From: Brugia malayi
Taxonomy: Eukaryota > Nematoda > Chromadorea > Rhabditida > Onchocercidae
DNA: 64,000 nucleotides
Assembly (NCBI RefSeq): GCF_000002995.4
Contig: NW_025062479.1
Span: 22,130,721 to 22,194,720, forward strand
Direction of reading: 5' to 3'
In this document: positions 37,729-49,998 of the stretch, piece by piece
How the letters are laid out: each line of letters opens with the position of its first letter
How positions within the stretch are numbered: position 1 is the stretch's first letter
Position numbers and translations under genes: made by a program
The notes under the pieces: generated by a model
What the model saw: the letters and a program-made list of their open reading frames with translations, nothing else
Told to the model about the DNA's origin: nothing
The model's database searches: none

Positions 37729-40700
37729 ATGGCATCATTACAAGCACACGAAGATACCGATGACAATCTTTATCCTATTGCTATACTCATTGACGAACTT
37801 CGAAATGAAGATGTACAACTACGTTTGAATAGTATACGTAAATTATCAACTATTGCGCTTGCATTGGGCGTTGAACGTACACGTGGCGAATTAATTCAGT
37901 TCTTAACAGGTTTGTGTTGATAGTTCGCTGTATGTAGACGACAACTATAAGAAGAATTTAGCTACTGCTAAAATTAGTGATAATATTTCGGTGCAAAAGT
38001 TTGATTTGAATAATTGTCTGGAAAAAAGTTTTTTAGATTCGTTATTATGTTTTCTTTCATTGAAGAATAATTGAAAGTTTGAAGATACAGTTTCTCATAT
38101 CTTTTTTCCTGGATTTGTTATAGACACTATCTACGACGAAGATGAAGTACTTCTTGCTTTGGCCGAACAGTTAGGCAACTTCACGCCATTAGTTGGTGGC
38201 CCAGACTATGTCTACTGTTTGCTTCCACCACTTGAAAATTTAGCTACTGTTGAGGAAACCGTAGTGCGTGATAAAGCTGTGGAAAGTTTACGCAAAATCG
38301 CAGATAAACATTCAAGTGCTGCTCTCGAAGAACACTTCATCCCAATGATCAGACGTTTAGCTACAGGTTAGATTGTTTACATTTATTTTTAGTACTTTTT
38401 AATTTCTTACGTTCTAAAGACTTTTATATTCAAAACTTAAACAATTTTTTATATTTTTCATAAGTATATTTGTGGATGGACAGTTAAACTTTAGGCCTTT
38501 GAAATGGTGGTAATATGTCAAGATATACTGTATGACATAATTTGTAAGATATAGACTGCATGGTAGCAGTTAATCTGTGGCATAAATAGTGTTTCAACAA
38601 AAGTATTGTGTAGCTGTGGTACAAATTTTTGCATAATTCACATGAAATTAGAAAAATCACTTTTATAATCATGAAATTATAAAAATAAAAGTGTCATTTG
38701 TATTAAGGTGAATTTAAGAATTTGACTGTCTTTGCGTATGTATGTGTTAGCGTATTCTCGAATTTATTGCAGGTGATTGGTTCACATCGCGAACCTCGGC
38801 ATGTGGACTTTTCAGTGTCGCTTATCCCAGAGTGAGTCCTGCTATAAAGTCGGAGCTTCGGAAGTATGTTTTATACATAAGAAACGTCTGAAAAACTTTG
38901 TCCTTGTACTTCAAGAAATTATAAAATTTAACCAATATGCCTGATTTAGTTTATTTCGGACATTATGTCGTGATGACACACCGATGGTGCGACGTGCTGC
39001 AGCTTCAAAATTAGGCGAGTTTGCCAAAGTTTTCGAAGCCGATTTTCTTCGCGACGAACTCCTCCAGATGTTTATGGATTTGGCTTCAGATGAGCAGGTG
39101 AAAATTTAAATGTTGATTTTTCATGAGCATAACTGGAGCAAACCATGCAAACATTTTTTGTAGGATTCTGTGCGATTGTTAGCAGTTGAAGCATGCATTT
39201 CTATCGCTGCTTTGTTGACGGAAGAACAACGGAAAGAGCTCATTAAACCAGTTCTCATCAATCTAATTGAGGACAAAAGCTGGCGTGTGCGTTATATGGT
39301 GGCTGAGAAATTCACTGACGTAAGCCTTACATGATTCCCACATTTTTGTTGATATATGGATTTAATGGAGTAATTCAACATTTAGAATCTTGAAATTTAT
39401 GTAAGAAGTAAATGTAGAACCGTATTTTTAACACAGTCGTGTCAGAAAGCCTGTATGGAATTGTCGAGTTAAATATGTAGGAGTCTGACTAGTATTTGAG
39501 GTCTAAAATAAATGAAAAGGCAACATCAAAATTGAACCTAGTTTCGTGCTCACTTCTTCAGTTGATTGGGAAAAAGCAATCTTGACTTATATTTTACTTG
39601 TTGTGAAAGAGTTTGTTATCTGTCCAAATCAATATTTTAGAACTAATAAAAATATCTAATAATAAAAGAAAAAATGAAATCTCTGAAGACGAGTTAACTA
39701 TTGAATTTCAAGATACAATCTGCTGTTGGCAAAGACATAACAATAAACGAGCTTCTCCCGGCATTCAGCAGTCTTCTAAAGGATATGGAAGGCGAAGTAC
39801 GTAGTGCAGCTGCTGCAAAAATACAAGGTTTGATTTTTTTCATTCTCAAAAAGATAGCATCTTTGAAACTGTAGTTATATATTATCATATTTTTCAGCAT
39901 TTTGTGCTGCACTTCCTGCAATTGGTCGAGAAAAAGCAATCTTGACTCATGTCTTACCTGTTGTTAAAGAGCTTGTTAGCGATCCAAATCAGCATGTAAA
40001 AACAGCACTTGCATCTGTGGTCATGGGTTTAGCTCCAATACTTGGAAAAGATCTCACGATGGAGCACCTTCTACCAATTTATTTGACCCTTTTGCGTGAT
40101 GAAACTGCCGAAGTTCGATTAAACATAATTTCTTCACTGGACAAGGTTTGTTTTTGATTGATGAATAGTTCTTAAATAGTGATTTAAGAAATCCTTGGTA
40201 CAGTTTAACAAAATCTGAAGCAGAATGGAATAGAAACACTAAGTTATTGGTTGGTAATATTCAGTTATTCGTATAATATTATATGGTTTTTCTTTGCAGG
40301 TGAATGAAGTAATCGGTGCATCGCAATTGTCACAGTCGTTGTTACCGTCAATTGTAGAATTAGCTGAAGATGGCAAATGGCGTGTACGTCTAGCAATTGT
40401 TGATTTCATGCCTTTGCTTGCTGCTCAATTGGTAGGTTTTTTAATTTGAGTTTCGTCAATTTTATTTTTGTATCAGATTTGATATCAAATAAATTTCTGT
40501 TTACAAGGAATTCGTTAGATTAAAACATTCGAATCCATATATTCTTTACTCTATTAAGCAAAGGAAATGCTGATCCGTGCTCCGATTGTCTAATCTTTTT
40601 ATTTTATTTCATGTTTCAGGGTCAAGAATTTTTCGATGAGAAATTGCTTCCGCTTTGTATGGCATGGCTAACCGATCATGGTAAAAAATCATAAATTGAA

Positions 40701-41951
40701 AAATTTTTCATTTATTTGCTTTGTTTTGTGTCGACATTTTTCTTCTTTGTTTTAGTTTATGCCATACGCGAAGCAGCGACTGGAATTCTGAAACAACTAA
40801 CGGAAAAGTTTGGTGCTGATTGGGCGATGAAACAGGTGGTTCCAAAGGTACTATAGATGTTTTCCTTAACAAAAACTGGGTTATCCACTTGCTTTGTTCT
40901 TTATTGTCAGTATGAACCTTCTTATTATATTTTACGAAAGGAGCATATTTTAATTCTATCTTAGGGGAGGAGCTGAATAATAGGTCGGACTAGGCTTTAG
41001 AAATTCTTCGAAATTTTATGCTTCTGAAACTTTATATGAAGTTTTGAGTAATTTCCTATTCATCGATGGTACATGAATACGCTTAATCTGCAACTTTTAT
41101 CATTCTAGGTAACAGCACTTGCGACCGATACAAACTATTTGCATCGTATGGCATGCTTATTTTGCTTCAATACTCTTTGTGAAGCTCTGGGTGCAGAGCA
41201 TACTGTTAAAGAAATCTTCCCTGTAGTACAACAGGTTTCAGCTTGTATTCTTCTTTTCTTTTTTCATTGAAATAGGTTTTCACGGGAATTTGTACATTTC
41301 ACATTTATGAAGTAACACTTACTATAATAACACTGTGTACATCGTTTTTGAGTTAGAATTCTAGTCATGTGCATTCTTTTAGCTAAGTGATGACCATGTG
41401 CCGAATGTCAGATTCAATGTTGCTAAAACTCTTCTCCGTATTGGTCATACGGTTGATCAGGGGTATGCTTTTTTTTTTGTAACCGTAAGTAAATTTACAA
41501 TTAAACTATCGTCAATGAAAATGTCTGTTAAACTGAATCGAGCTCTGTCCTTTCCACATTAGAAATTAATAATCATTTATATTTACTAAGTTATTTTTGT
41601 CTTTTAGAATAGTTAACAGTCAGATCAAACCATTACTGATTAAAATGTGTAATGATAGCGAATTCGACGTCAGATATTTTGCTGACGAGACGCGAATGGG
41701 TTCGTTTTGTTTTATTTTAACATTTTAGTTAAAGTTGGTTTTCACTACGATATTTTGCTCAATTCTAATGTACCACGAACTACCGGTTATAAGGACATAA
41801 TAGTAAAAGTAATTGTTTTACTGCTCATCGGTAGGAGCTCTTCCTTCATGTATATTCTGGATACTAGGACACATATTGTTTATATGAAGAGCTTTATTTT
41901 AAGTATTTTCATGTTAGAATTTTTGTTTCAGCATTGGGACTGACAAATTAA
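37729..41951 (+). CDS. paa-1: PP2A 65 kDa scaffold (A) subunit
   Basis: Scaffold of protein phosphatase 2A: an all-HEAT-repeat protein that holds the catalytic and regulatory B subunits in the cytoplasm and nucleus. The product is about 590 aa, the usual length, from [19 protein letters not shown] to ALGLTN and TAA. HEAT signatures repeat throughout, for example [74 protein letters not shown] and [16 protein letters not shown]. About 13 exons join in phase. The start could also be the in-frame ATG at 37702, right after a splice-like AG; 37729 fits family N-termini better. The intron at about 39319-39712 contains a decayed copy of the downstream exon (see separate entry). Confidence 0.97.
39555..39640 (+). 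pseudogene. Decayed duplicate of a paa-1 exon inside a paa-1 intron
   Basis: This segment resembles the real exon starting at about 39898. Over 22 aligned codons beginning at GAAAAAGCAATCTTGACT I count 55 of 66 identical bases. The copy reads [20 protein letters not shown] where the exon reads [20 protein letters not shown]. Upstream the copy lacks about 4 bases (frame change), and no good donor site follows before a stop. It is therefore most likely a vestigial exon duplication rather than a used alternative exon. Confidence 0.8.
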
Positions 41952-42772
41952 TTTTGAAGAATTCGCTTAAAAATGTGAAGTCTGAATTCCTTCCATCCGA
42001 AGAGTTCTCAATGGAGCCTATCTCGATTTAGAAAAATTCCTACAAAACTAGTTTTACTAATTCCAACACTGCTCCATTTTATTGCACAAGATACGATGTT
42101 TCAGTTCTAGGAACTGGTTATCCATTTGTAAATTGTTTGCGACTATGTATTGTTTTGTTCCTCTGTTTTTTACACCGTGCTTATAAAAGTCGTATTTCAT
42201 TAGGTTCGTGCATCGAATATTGTGCGCTTTTTTATGTGTAGGGTGTTGCGGTCCTACTATGAAGGGAGACATTATTTACAGGACTGCAAAATTAGAATGC
42301 CAGGTATTCCCTCATGACTGGCATGATACGTTTTCTCATCTATGTTGTAATTGAAAGATCGTCTGGAGGATTTCAAATATCTTGATCATGTTATATTTTG
42401 TTATGTGTTCTTAAAAGATTAAGATGACTTTTGAGAGAGTTTATATCCTTACAAATATGGTTCTAATACCTTCCCGACCAGGTATATCTAAAATTCTGTA
42501 AATACTATCTGTCAGTCTTCTTGTGCTAAGGATTCAAGAAAAAGCATTTTGAAGAAACATGTTAACATTACTAGGATTTTGTGAGGGACAATAAAATTAT
42601 ACGATTTGGTAATGAAATGTAAACTTTGTGAATACAAAGCTGTTCAGATACTATGAATTGTTAAAGAATTCTTGGGGATTCGTTTTTAATGAAATCAAAA
42701 TTCCATTATAATAGGATGTTGTAAATTGCACAGTCCTTAATTCATCCCAAAATATAAATTTTCGCCAAGATT
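41952..42772. other. Convergent intergenic region after paa-1
   Basis: 821 bp between the paa-1 stop and the 3' end of the minus-strand Ser/Tyr/Arg-rich gene. No gene is seen. Confidence 0.5.
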
Positions 42773-43881
42773 TTAGTAATTCGTATAAAGACGGTTGGCA
42801 ACACGAGAGTAAGTAGGATGGTTGGAGGAATATCGTGAAGCGTACAAATAGTCACCTCTAGCAGATGCCGAACTGAGGTTCAATTCTTTTTCTTTACGTG
42901 ACTGCCACGTTGGTGACAACCAGTACCTGCAACAGTTGCTTATCTGAAAACTTCCGCGCCTTATTTATTTTGATTTTAATCTCTTCTCAAGTCATCAACA
43001 ATACCCTTACTGAGTCATTAGAGTATTCGAAAAGAATAATGGGTTTTTAGGGTCTTTTTTTTTGCAGTTTTTTTATTATTTTAGACTAAGTTTAAGTGGG
43101 GAAAAAAGAAAAAAAAAAACTTTACTTGGATAACGTGCCAACGGTCATACATCGTTTTTTGTACATATTTAGCGCATCTTCTATAGGCATATATCTAAAT
43201 TTAATTAAACTGAAGAAAGAAAAAGTGACATCGTGTTATAAATAAATTACTGTAAAGTTAAACCAAGAACTAGAAGTGAACTAGTTATTCTAATTATTGC
43301 ATTTAAAACTCTCATCAGAAATTTTCTTTCACTAATTGAATTCAAAAGATATTCTATCAAAATGCTAACTAAATTCTTCAGGACTTTTTGCGACTGATTT
43401 GAATTCAAAAAACAAAAAAAAAGTTGCTTTGCTAAAATTTTCAGTTCTTCAGAGCACTATTACTTTTCACTTCAAAGTTGTATGAAAAAAAAGAATCCTT
43501 GGCTATAATTTGATTAGTTACCACTTCAATAACTCTTAAATGTTGGCTATAATTAGTTGAACTATTGCTTTAAATATTAATATCTTGTTCAATTTTTGTA
43601 TAGTCTAACTTACCGTACATAATTTCGTACAGGAGTAATTGGACGCTCAATTTGTGAAGTGTATTTAGGCACTGTTGAAAGTCCCATATTATAAGCATTT
43701 GATCGTCCTTCCAACCATCGTTTCGTTCTTAGATCACGCATACTATAATCCCTAGTTGCTATCTGTAATTAGTAACGAAAGTAAATAATTTTCATAGTAA
43801 ATAACTAAATAATTTCATAGTAAATAATTAAATAATTAACTAATAGATAATATTTTTCATTTCTTTCTCCTTTGTCATTTG

Positions 43882-43912
<31 letters not shown>

Positions 43913-44581
43913 CCAATTCATTCCTTTGTTTTTTTTTTCTTTCTTTTTTTTTTTTTTATTTTATTCATTCTCTAGTATAAGAAGTAAAAATAAAGTTTTA
44001 AAATTCAATCATAAGCGTAACTTACCGATTCAGTCTGTGTAAGAATGCCAAGACCAGTATCAGTACTTCCATATGAATATCTTACATAAGGATATTTATC
44101 AGTATAATGAGGTGTACTACGCTGTAAACCCACACTATGAAGAGGTGGTGTCCGTGTTAACACTGAGCTATACAATGAGCGCCCAAATAATGAAGAAGCT
44201 GAAAAACAACAACAAATCATTTATAATATTAGCAAGTTAAATGGATATTCTCTTGGATAAGTAAGTTTAACATTTAGTTATTTTCACTTTGTAATTTACA
44301 AAGAAAAGCAAACATTTTTAACAATATTTTTTGCAAATTAAAATATGTTAGCGAAATGTTAAATTTTGATACGTACAACTTCGTGACAATGATTTAGACA
44401 TGTATCCGCCACCGTAACCGTATTGTGGCATGGTAAGTGCGCCACTTCCAAAAGATGATGCGCCTGATCCATGAGAGAATGAATATGATCGTCGTACTGA
44501 TCTAGCTCCACGTGCTTCAGATCTTGATCTGGCCAACGGTGAAATATAATGATATGTTGGACTAGGTAACAAATTCATCAC
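42773..44581 (-). CDS. Ser/Tyr/Arg-rich small protein, unknown family
   Basis: Four exons join in phase to give about 224 aa: roughly 44381-44581, 44022-44201, 43614-43763 and 42773-42926. Exon 3 could stop at once (CGG TAA), but that TAA is part of a strong GTAAGT donor. Using it joins exactly in phase (CG+G = Arg) to a downstream exon that reads YWLSPTWQSRKEKELNLSS through SRVANRLYTNY and TAA. The protein is basic and rich in Ser, Tyr, Arg and Gly, for example QYGYGGGYMSKSLSR and SRYSSNHPTYSRVANR. It contains a conserved-looking RDYSMRDLRTKRWLEGRS patch. No signal peptide, membrane span or known domain is seen. A cytoskeleton-associated disordered protein is possible but unproven. The start is one of two adjacent ATGs (44581 or 44578). 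Confidence 0.65.
43867..43904. repeat. Poly-A tract in an intron
   Basis: Long A-rich run in the intron between exons 2 and 3 of the Ser/Tyr/Arg-rich gene, followed by a T-rich run. Confidence 0.7.
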
Positions 44582-46151
44582 GTTTCTAATTGCTCAGAAT
44601 ATTCTCGTACCACAGTCTTCCTGATAGATCCTTTAAAATGATACTTAAATTTATATTCTCGAAATGTTCGCATCTTTTTTTTGTACCATTGATGCAAATA
44701 GTCAATTAATTGTTCACACAATCTTTTTTTTTTTTTTGCAAGTACAATCAATACTTGAAATCCCTAGTATTAAATTTCAAAATCAAAAATTCCCAATTCA
44801 TATATATAATCAGTTTTCTTTTTTTTAATATTCCGTTTGACCTATATCTTCCCACTAAATGATAAGTGATATTTTGAACACTTTTTGGATTAAATATTGT
44901 TCTTTTTATCAGCTAACAAGTCTATAGTATAAGTAAAGATTTCTTTATACAAATTTTACTCAGTTACCGAACAATGCCACTTTAAAACAAAAGGTCAGGA
45001 GATGGGAAAGATTTTAATGTAACAAATGATAATTTCAATTAAAAAGGATATCACTCACAAAATTTATTCCAAAAAATACACAGACTTTTTCACAGTGAAA
45101 ATACAAAGCGATCACACTAAAAGAAATTTAAATAAGCAAATAATGATAATCTAATGGGACAGAGATAAAGAGGTATATCATGAAACCTATAAAACTATTT
45201 CGAACGTTATACGCGTATAGCAATGAGTCAAATTATGTGTAATCACAAAAAGAAAAAAAAGTCGCTGCAACACCGAAAAGTAAAATTTTTGGACTATAAA
45301 ATTAAGTGAAAAAGTTGTAGAACTCGTACAATCAACAAATGAAAAGCTATGAAGAGCTTCCATAGGTCTTCGAAATTTACTAAAAAGCTCAAGAATGATA
45401 TAAGAATAAATATACTAATGTTGTGAAGTTACACAGAGAAAGAGAGCATAAAATATCGTTGGTAAGAAATAAATGTACCATTATGATAGTTCATCTCAAA
45501 GTCAATTTTCTTCACAACAACTTTTAAGCTATAGCAGTAGGAAGACAAACTTTTTAAACTGCATAAATATTGAAGTAAGAAGACATAACATCACAAAGAT
45601 AATCCTCATCTAGTAGCATTCAGAGAAGTAAATCAGCACTTGAAACAGTAGTAATAGAAACAGTAGTTAGAGACGATTGTGAATAAAAGTAGAATGGAGG
45701 AGAAAGAGGGAGAGGGAGAGAAATCTACGCTGCTTACTTCCAAAAAGTAAACAGTTGCTTACAACGAACATTACACACAAGGTTGACGTAGCCACAGATG
45801 TACACTGCTAATTCTGCACTTTCATTCAAAAATCACTATCAAAATAAATAAATAAATTAAATGCCACAGTTTTACTAAAAATATCTTTGAAAAATCATTC
45901 ATAAGCAATTTAATATCTAATTATGAATTAAAAACTTTATTAAAATTTTGTACTGGTTTTTCTTCATTAAGGCCACGATTGGAATTAGTTTGAAAAAAAA
46001 GTTACGACCTTTGTCTAGGAATGAAATTCCACAAATTCCATTATTTAAATTTGAGCAATTATGTAAGACCATCCTACTATTAGGCACAATAAATTTTAAA
46101 ACCAACTTTGAATAAATAATGAAAAAATAGCTTTCAAGTTCTTTAAATATA
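44582..46151. other. Intergenic region between cdk-7 and the Ser/Tyr/Arg-rich gene
   Basis: About 1.6 kb of non-coding AT-rich sequence, presumably holding the promoter of the downstream minus-strand gene and the cdk-7 3' end. A purine-rich GGAGAGGGAGAG stretch lies near 45700. No further gene is seen. Confidence 0.55.
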
Positions 46152-49100
46152 TTAATCAAATTCAAGCCGTCTACGGAATTTGGTAGGAGTACCATCATCA
46201 TCATTTGCATATTCTCGGCGTCTCCGTCTAAAAACTTCTGATCGACTCGTGGTTGGCAATGGCAAGTCACAATCATCGCACGCATATGGCATCTAGAATA
46301 TTGATTTATTCTCTAGAATATTGATCAATAAATAATCTTGACTTCTCATTAGCTAACCGATACCGAAATAAGTAAACGAAACACTAAAGAAATAATTTTA
46401 AAATAACCAATTAAGTCGTTTAAAATGTTACATCGATATTACATGATTTATTGATTACTATAAAATTATATTTATTAGTCATGTCTTCATTTAGCAACTA
46501 CAACTATTAATATAATTACGAAAGCAGATTTAAGAAATATTCTATAAGTTAGTTGCTTTACAGCTGAAGTAAAAAATGCAACCTAATATCAAAAGTATAA
46601 AAGTTGTCGTACCGATTGGAAATAATGAGAACAAAGTGCTTGAGTTGCATTCCACCTTTTGTTTGGATCAAATCTGGAAAATTTTATGGTCTATTTTTTT
46701 GTTAATAGATCTCCTAAAAAAAGGCAGAGAAACAAATATTTGATAGGCTCAAATAAAATAAGAAAAAGGAAAATATAGGAAAAGTTTCTGAAAATGGCAA
46801 AAAGATTAGCAAAATCCTTAAGCATACCTTAAGCACTGATAAATTAATTCGATGAGATCATCACCAGCAGCAGTGAATACATTTTTAAGTGGAATGCCTG
46901 GCATTGATTTTATAGTTATAAAATCGGGAAATTCTTCCATTCCCTAAAAATGGAAAAGAATAAGAAATAGAAAAAAAAGGACAGTTCTTGAATTTCAATC
47001 TTTTCATACCACTTACCGACCAATCTTCCGCCGTTGGTGTTCCTAAAATGCTATAAATCTTTACAAGTTGATCGATGTCTGACTCGCCAGGAAATATTGG
47101 CACCTGAGAGAAACAAACGAGTATTTAATTAGATTTGTCAAAAAAAAAATTGAAACCAAAGAAAAAAAAAAAAATGTTTACATGTTTTCAAATAACTATT
47201 CGTTAACTACAAGATAAGAGCGTTTTCGCTAAATGAAGAGAGAATTTTATAACTGATAAAAAAAATAAAAGTATGACTCGTAGTAGAAGTTCAGCAATAA
47301 TACATCCAACGGACCACATATCGATACCTACACCATATGAACGTGCTGCATAAAGCAATTCGGGTGCACGATACCACCTGGTCACTACCTGAAAATTTTT
47401 TTGAATAGAACAAATTCATCATACAGCGTGTTTGAACTAATTTGCTTACAACTAATTAGATACATTTAATATAATTGGAGCCTTCTTGGCACATAGTAAA
47501 TGAACTTTAAAAGTTGGTAACATAAGCAAACATTTATACAACCAGTGGCAGATTTCGAATAATAAGTAAAATCGTTACTTGATATGTATAATGACGATTT
47601 GGTGAACCGAAAAATCGCGCTAGACCAAAATCGGCTATTTTTATTCGCCCTTGTGAGTTAATCAGTAAATTATTTGGTTTTAAATCCTGAAATTACGTAC
47701 TAACGTAACTTGTATTAATAAGAAATTGAAATCAAAAAAATGAAAATTCAAGGAATCTATGACGAAAAAAAAATCTATAGAAAGCTTATGGTATGGATTC
47801 ACTGAAGTATATATACCCGATGCAAAACCCAGTGCAAATGGAGATATTCCAGTCCTAGCAACATTTGAAGCACCATATTTTTGATATGTTCAGGCATCAG
47901 AATTATTGCTTTATCTTTCACCAGATGTTCCAGATCTGTCTCCATGAAATCAAACACAAGCTGAATGTTTGTTTTATGCCCGATTACATCTAAAAGCTGT
48001 AATATGGATGATTAAGAACATTTTATTTCCTATATAATAAGCTAGGATTAAAATTTCTCAGTGTTTTTATTAGAAGATTGAGATATATTGTTGGCAAGTC
48101 AGGTATGAATTACATGCATCTTTTTCTTTCTTTCAGCCTCAATACTTCAAATCAATATCAATTTTGGCGACTAATTCTAAATGAAAAACTGTTCAGCTTT
48201 CTAGCAAATAAAACAATACGAGAAAAACGTTAACTTATAATCATTAAACGGATCGAGCTTAAGCAAATTTTCTACTGCAACGCATACAGGAAATGCTAAG
48301 AACCATAAATATTTTAGTAAATATGTAGAGACTGAAGTCAAATAAGCAAAATGGTTTTGAAGAATAAATCTATTTTGTAATATTACAGTGTCTACCTACA
48401 CATTTTGCATTCATAATAATCCAAAATCTATTCTGATGCTTTGTCTTAATGATAAATTATAATCACCTTCTTCATATCTTAAAAAAAAATCAGATACAAG
48501 TCTGATTCTTATTCTCATTTACTCTTAAACTGTACAAAACTGTATGAAGATATTATGAAGTGGTCAGTGATTCAGAAATTCAAAAGTAAAATGTTACTCC
48601 AATAATATTTTCGTGATGCAGTTCTTGTAGTAATTTGATTTCTCTTAACGCAGTTCGGTTTACACCATCCATTGCTTCGTGTCTTGAGCCAAGCTTTATC
48701 TAAGATCGCATAGATGATCAATACTAATGATTTTTTACTCTGACTTTTAATAGAAGTACAAAAAATAAAAGTAATAACTTGCTGACAAAAAAAAAAAGAC
48801 GGAGTTCCTAGACAGAGATAACCTTAAACTGTATCTAAATATTTATATTTTAATATTTCAATCCTAAGATCAATGTTTGCAATTTTTAATACATCTAGAT
48901 TCACAGTTTAATTCGAAAAATTCAACAAAACCTTTTTTATTGCAACAAATTCATTTGTTTCCGTATCCTTGGCTTTATAAACGTTAGCGAACTGAAACAA
49001 TTGAACTAATGTTGCAATTGTAAGTAGCATTCTGATATTTCCTACCGAAAAAAGAAATTAGTAAAATTTTAACAAAGTGTGACATATATCGAAACTCAAA

Positions 49101-49330
49101 TGCAAACTTTTGCAAACTGTTTGTTGAAAAACAGTTCACAAAGTAATCCCAAGAGATGAAACGTTTTCATCCATTCATTTCAACAAACATTTCTACCAAT
49201 ACTTCAATAAAATCAACAACAGCCATAAAAATTACTAAATTACTGCTAATTAATTTACCTGCCCTTCGCCAAGATGTTTGATTTTCTCATATCGATTCTT
49301 TGCTGTATCTTTGGAAATTACGCGGTTCAT
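46152..49330 (-). CDS. cdk-7: Cyclin-dependent kinase 7 (CAK / TFIIH kinase)
   Basis: Kinase that, with cyclin H and MAT1, activates other CDKs and phosphorylates the RNA polymerase II C-terminal domain as part of TFIIH. It reads through about ten exons with all kinase landmarks. These are a glycine loop ([15 protein letters not shown]), the lysine in [29 protein letters not shown] (the NRTALRE helix typical of CDK7), [25 protein letters not shown], and [15 protein letters not shown]. Both T-loop phosphosites of CDK7 (the Ser of SPN and the Thr of YTYQ) are conserved. The C-terminal tail is basic ([21 protein letters not shown]). The ATG at 49330 starts [20 protein letters not shown], matching family N-termini. 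It lies downstream of the DDX56-like gene on the same strand. Confidence 0.95.
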
Positions 49331-49998
49331 CCACCTCTTCTTTTGCCTTTCTCTGTTGACCACAATAAAATAATCGAAATTTAGTACTTTTCCACTATAA
49401 CAAAGAAATTTTCAAACAATGCAAAAATGCATCAGCATACATCTACAAGCCTCCACCTAACTTCAAGCCTCCACCTAATAAATACTCGTTTCATCCTAAA
49501 GAAAACATGCTCTACTTATGTCATAATGCCATAATCCATGCAGTTAGCCAGGCAGATTTTTCTCCACAATTTTATTTTCCACATACTTTTCTGCCCATTT
49601 CTACTTAATATCCTCCTTACGACAGCTTTTGTTATAGATGGACAATCAGATAAGTGAGCTTTAGTAAAAAACATGAAATAAACTAACATGAAACTGATAG
49701 TTTTCTTTTATTAGCAGAAAACAACAAGTCACTTGAAACATTTACAAACGCCTAAGAAAAAACAATTCACTTAAAAATGAGCATGACAGAAAAATAATCA
49801 TAGCATGAAATCGAACACAAATTTAATGTGTGAATAGCTAAATTTAAAGTCTACCGGAAAACTGATAGAAATAGACTGTAAAGCTATCAATCAGTTATTT
49901 GTTTATCAGCTCTGATTATAGATTTGTGACTCGAACTGAAAGGCAAGAAATTCTGATAATCATTCAACAAAAACCTTGGAAAAATATAAAAATTTAGA
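49331..49998. other. Same-strand spacer between the DDX56-like gene and cdk-7
   Basis: 668 bp with no gene. A short direct repeat (CAAGCCTCCACCTAA) occurs at about 49446 and 49464. Confidence 0.5.

Noticed and set aside
45917..46285. 122-aa minus-strand open frame at the cdk-7 end
   Set aside because: A different frame from the real cdk-7 last exon, which ends at 46152.
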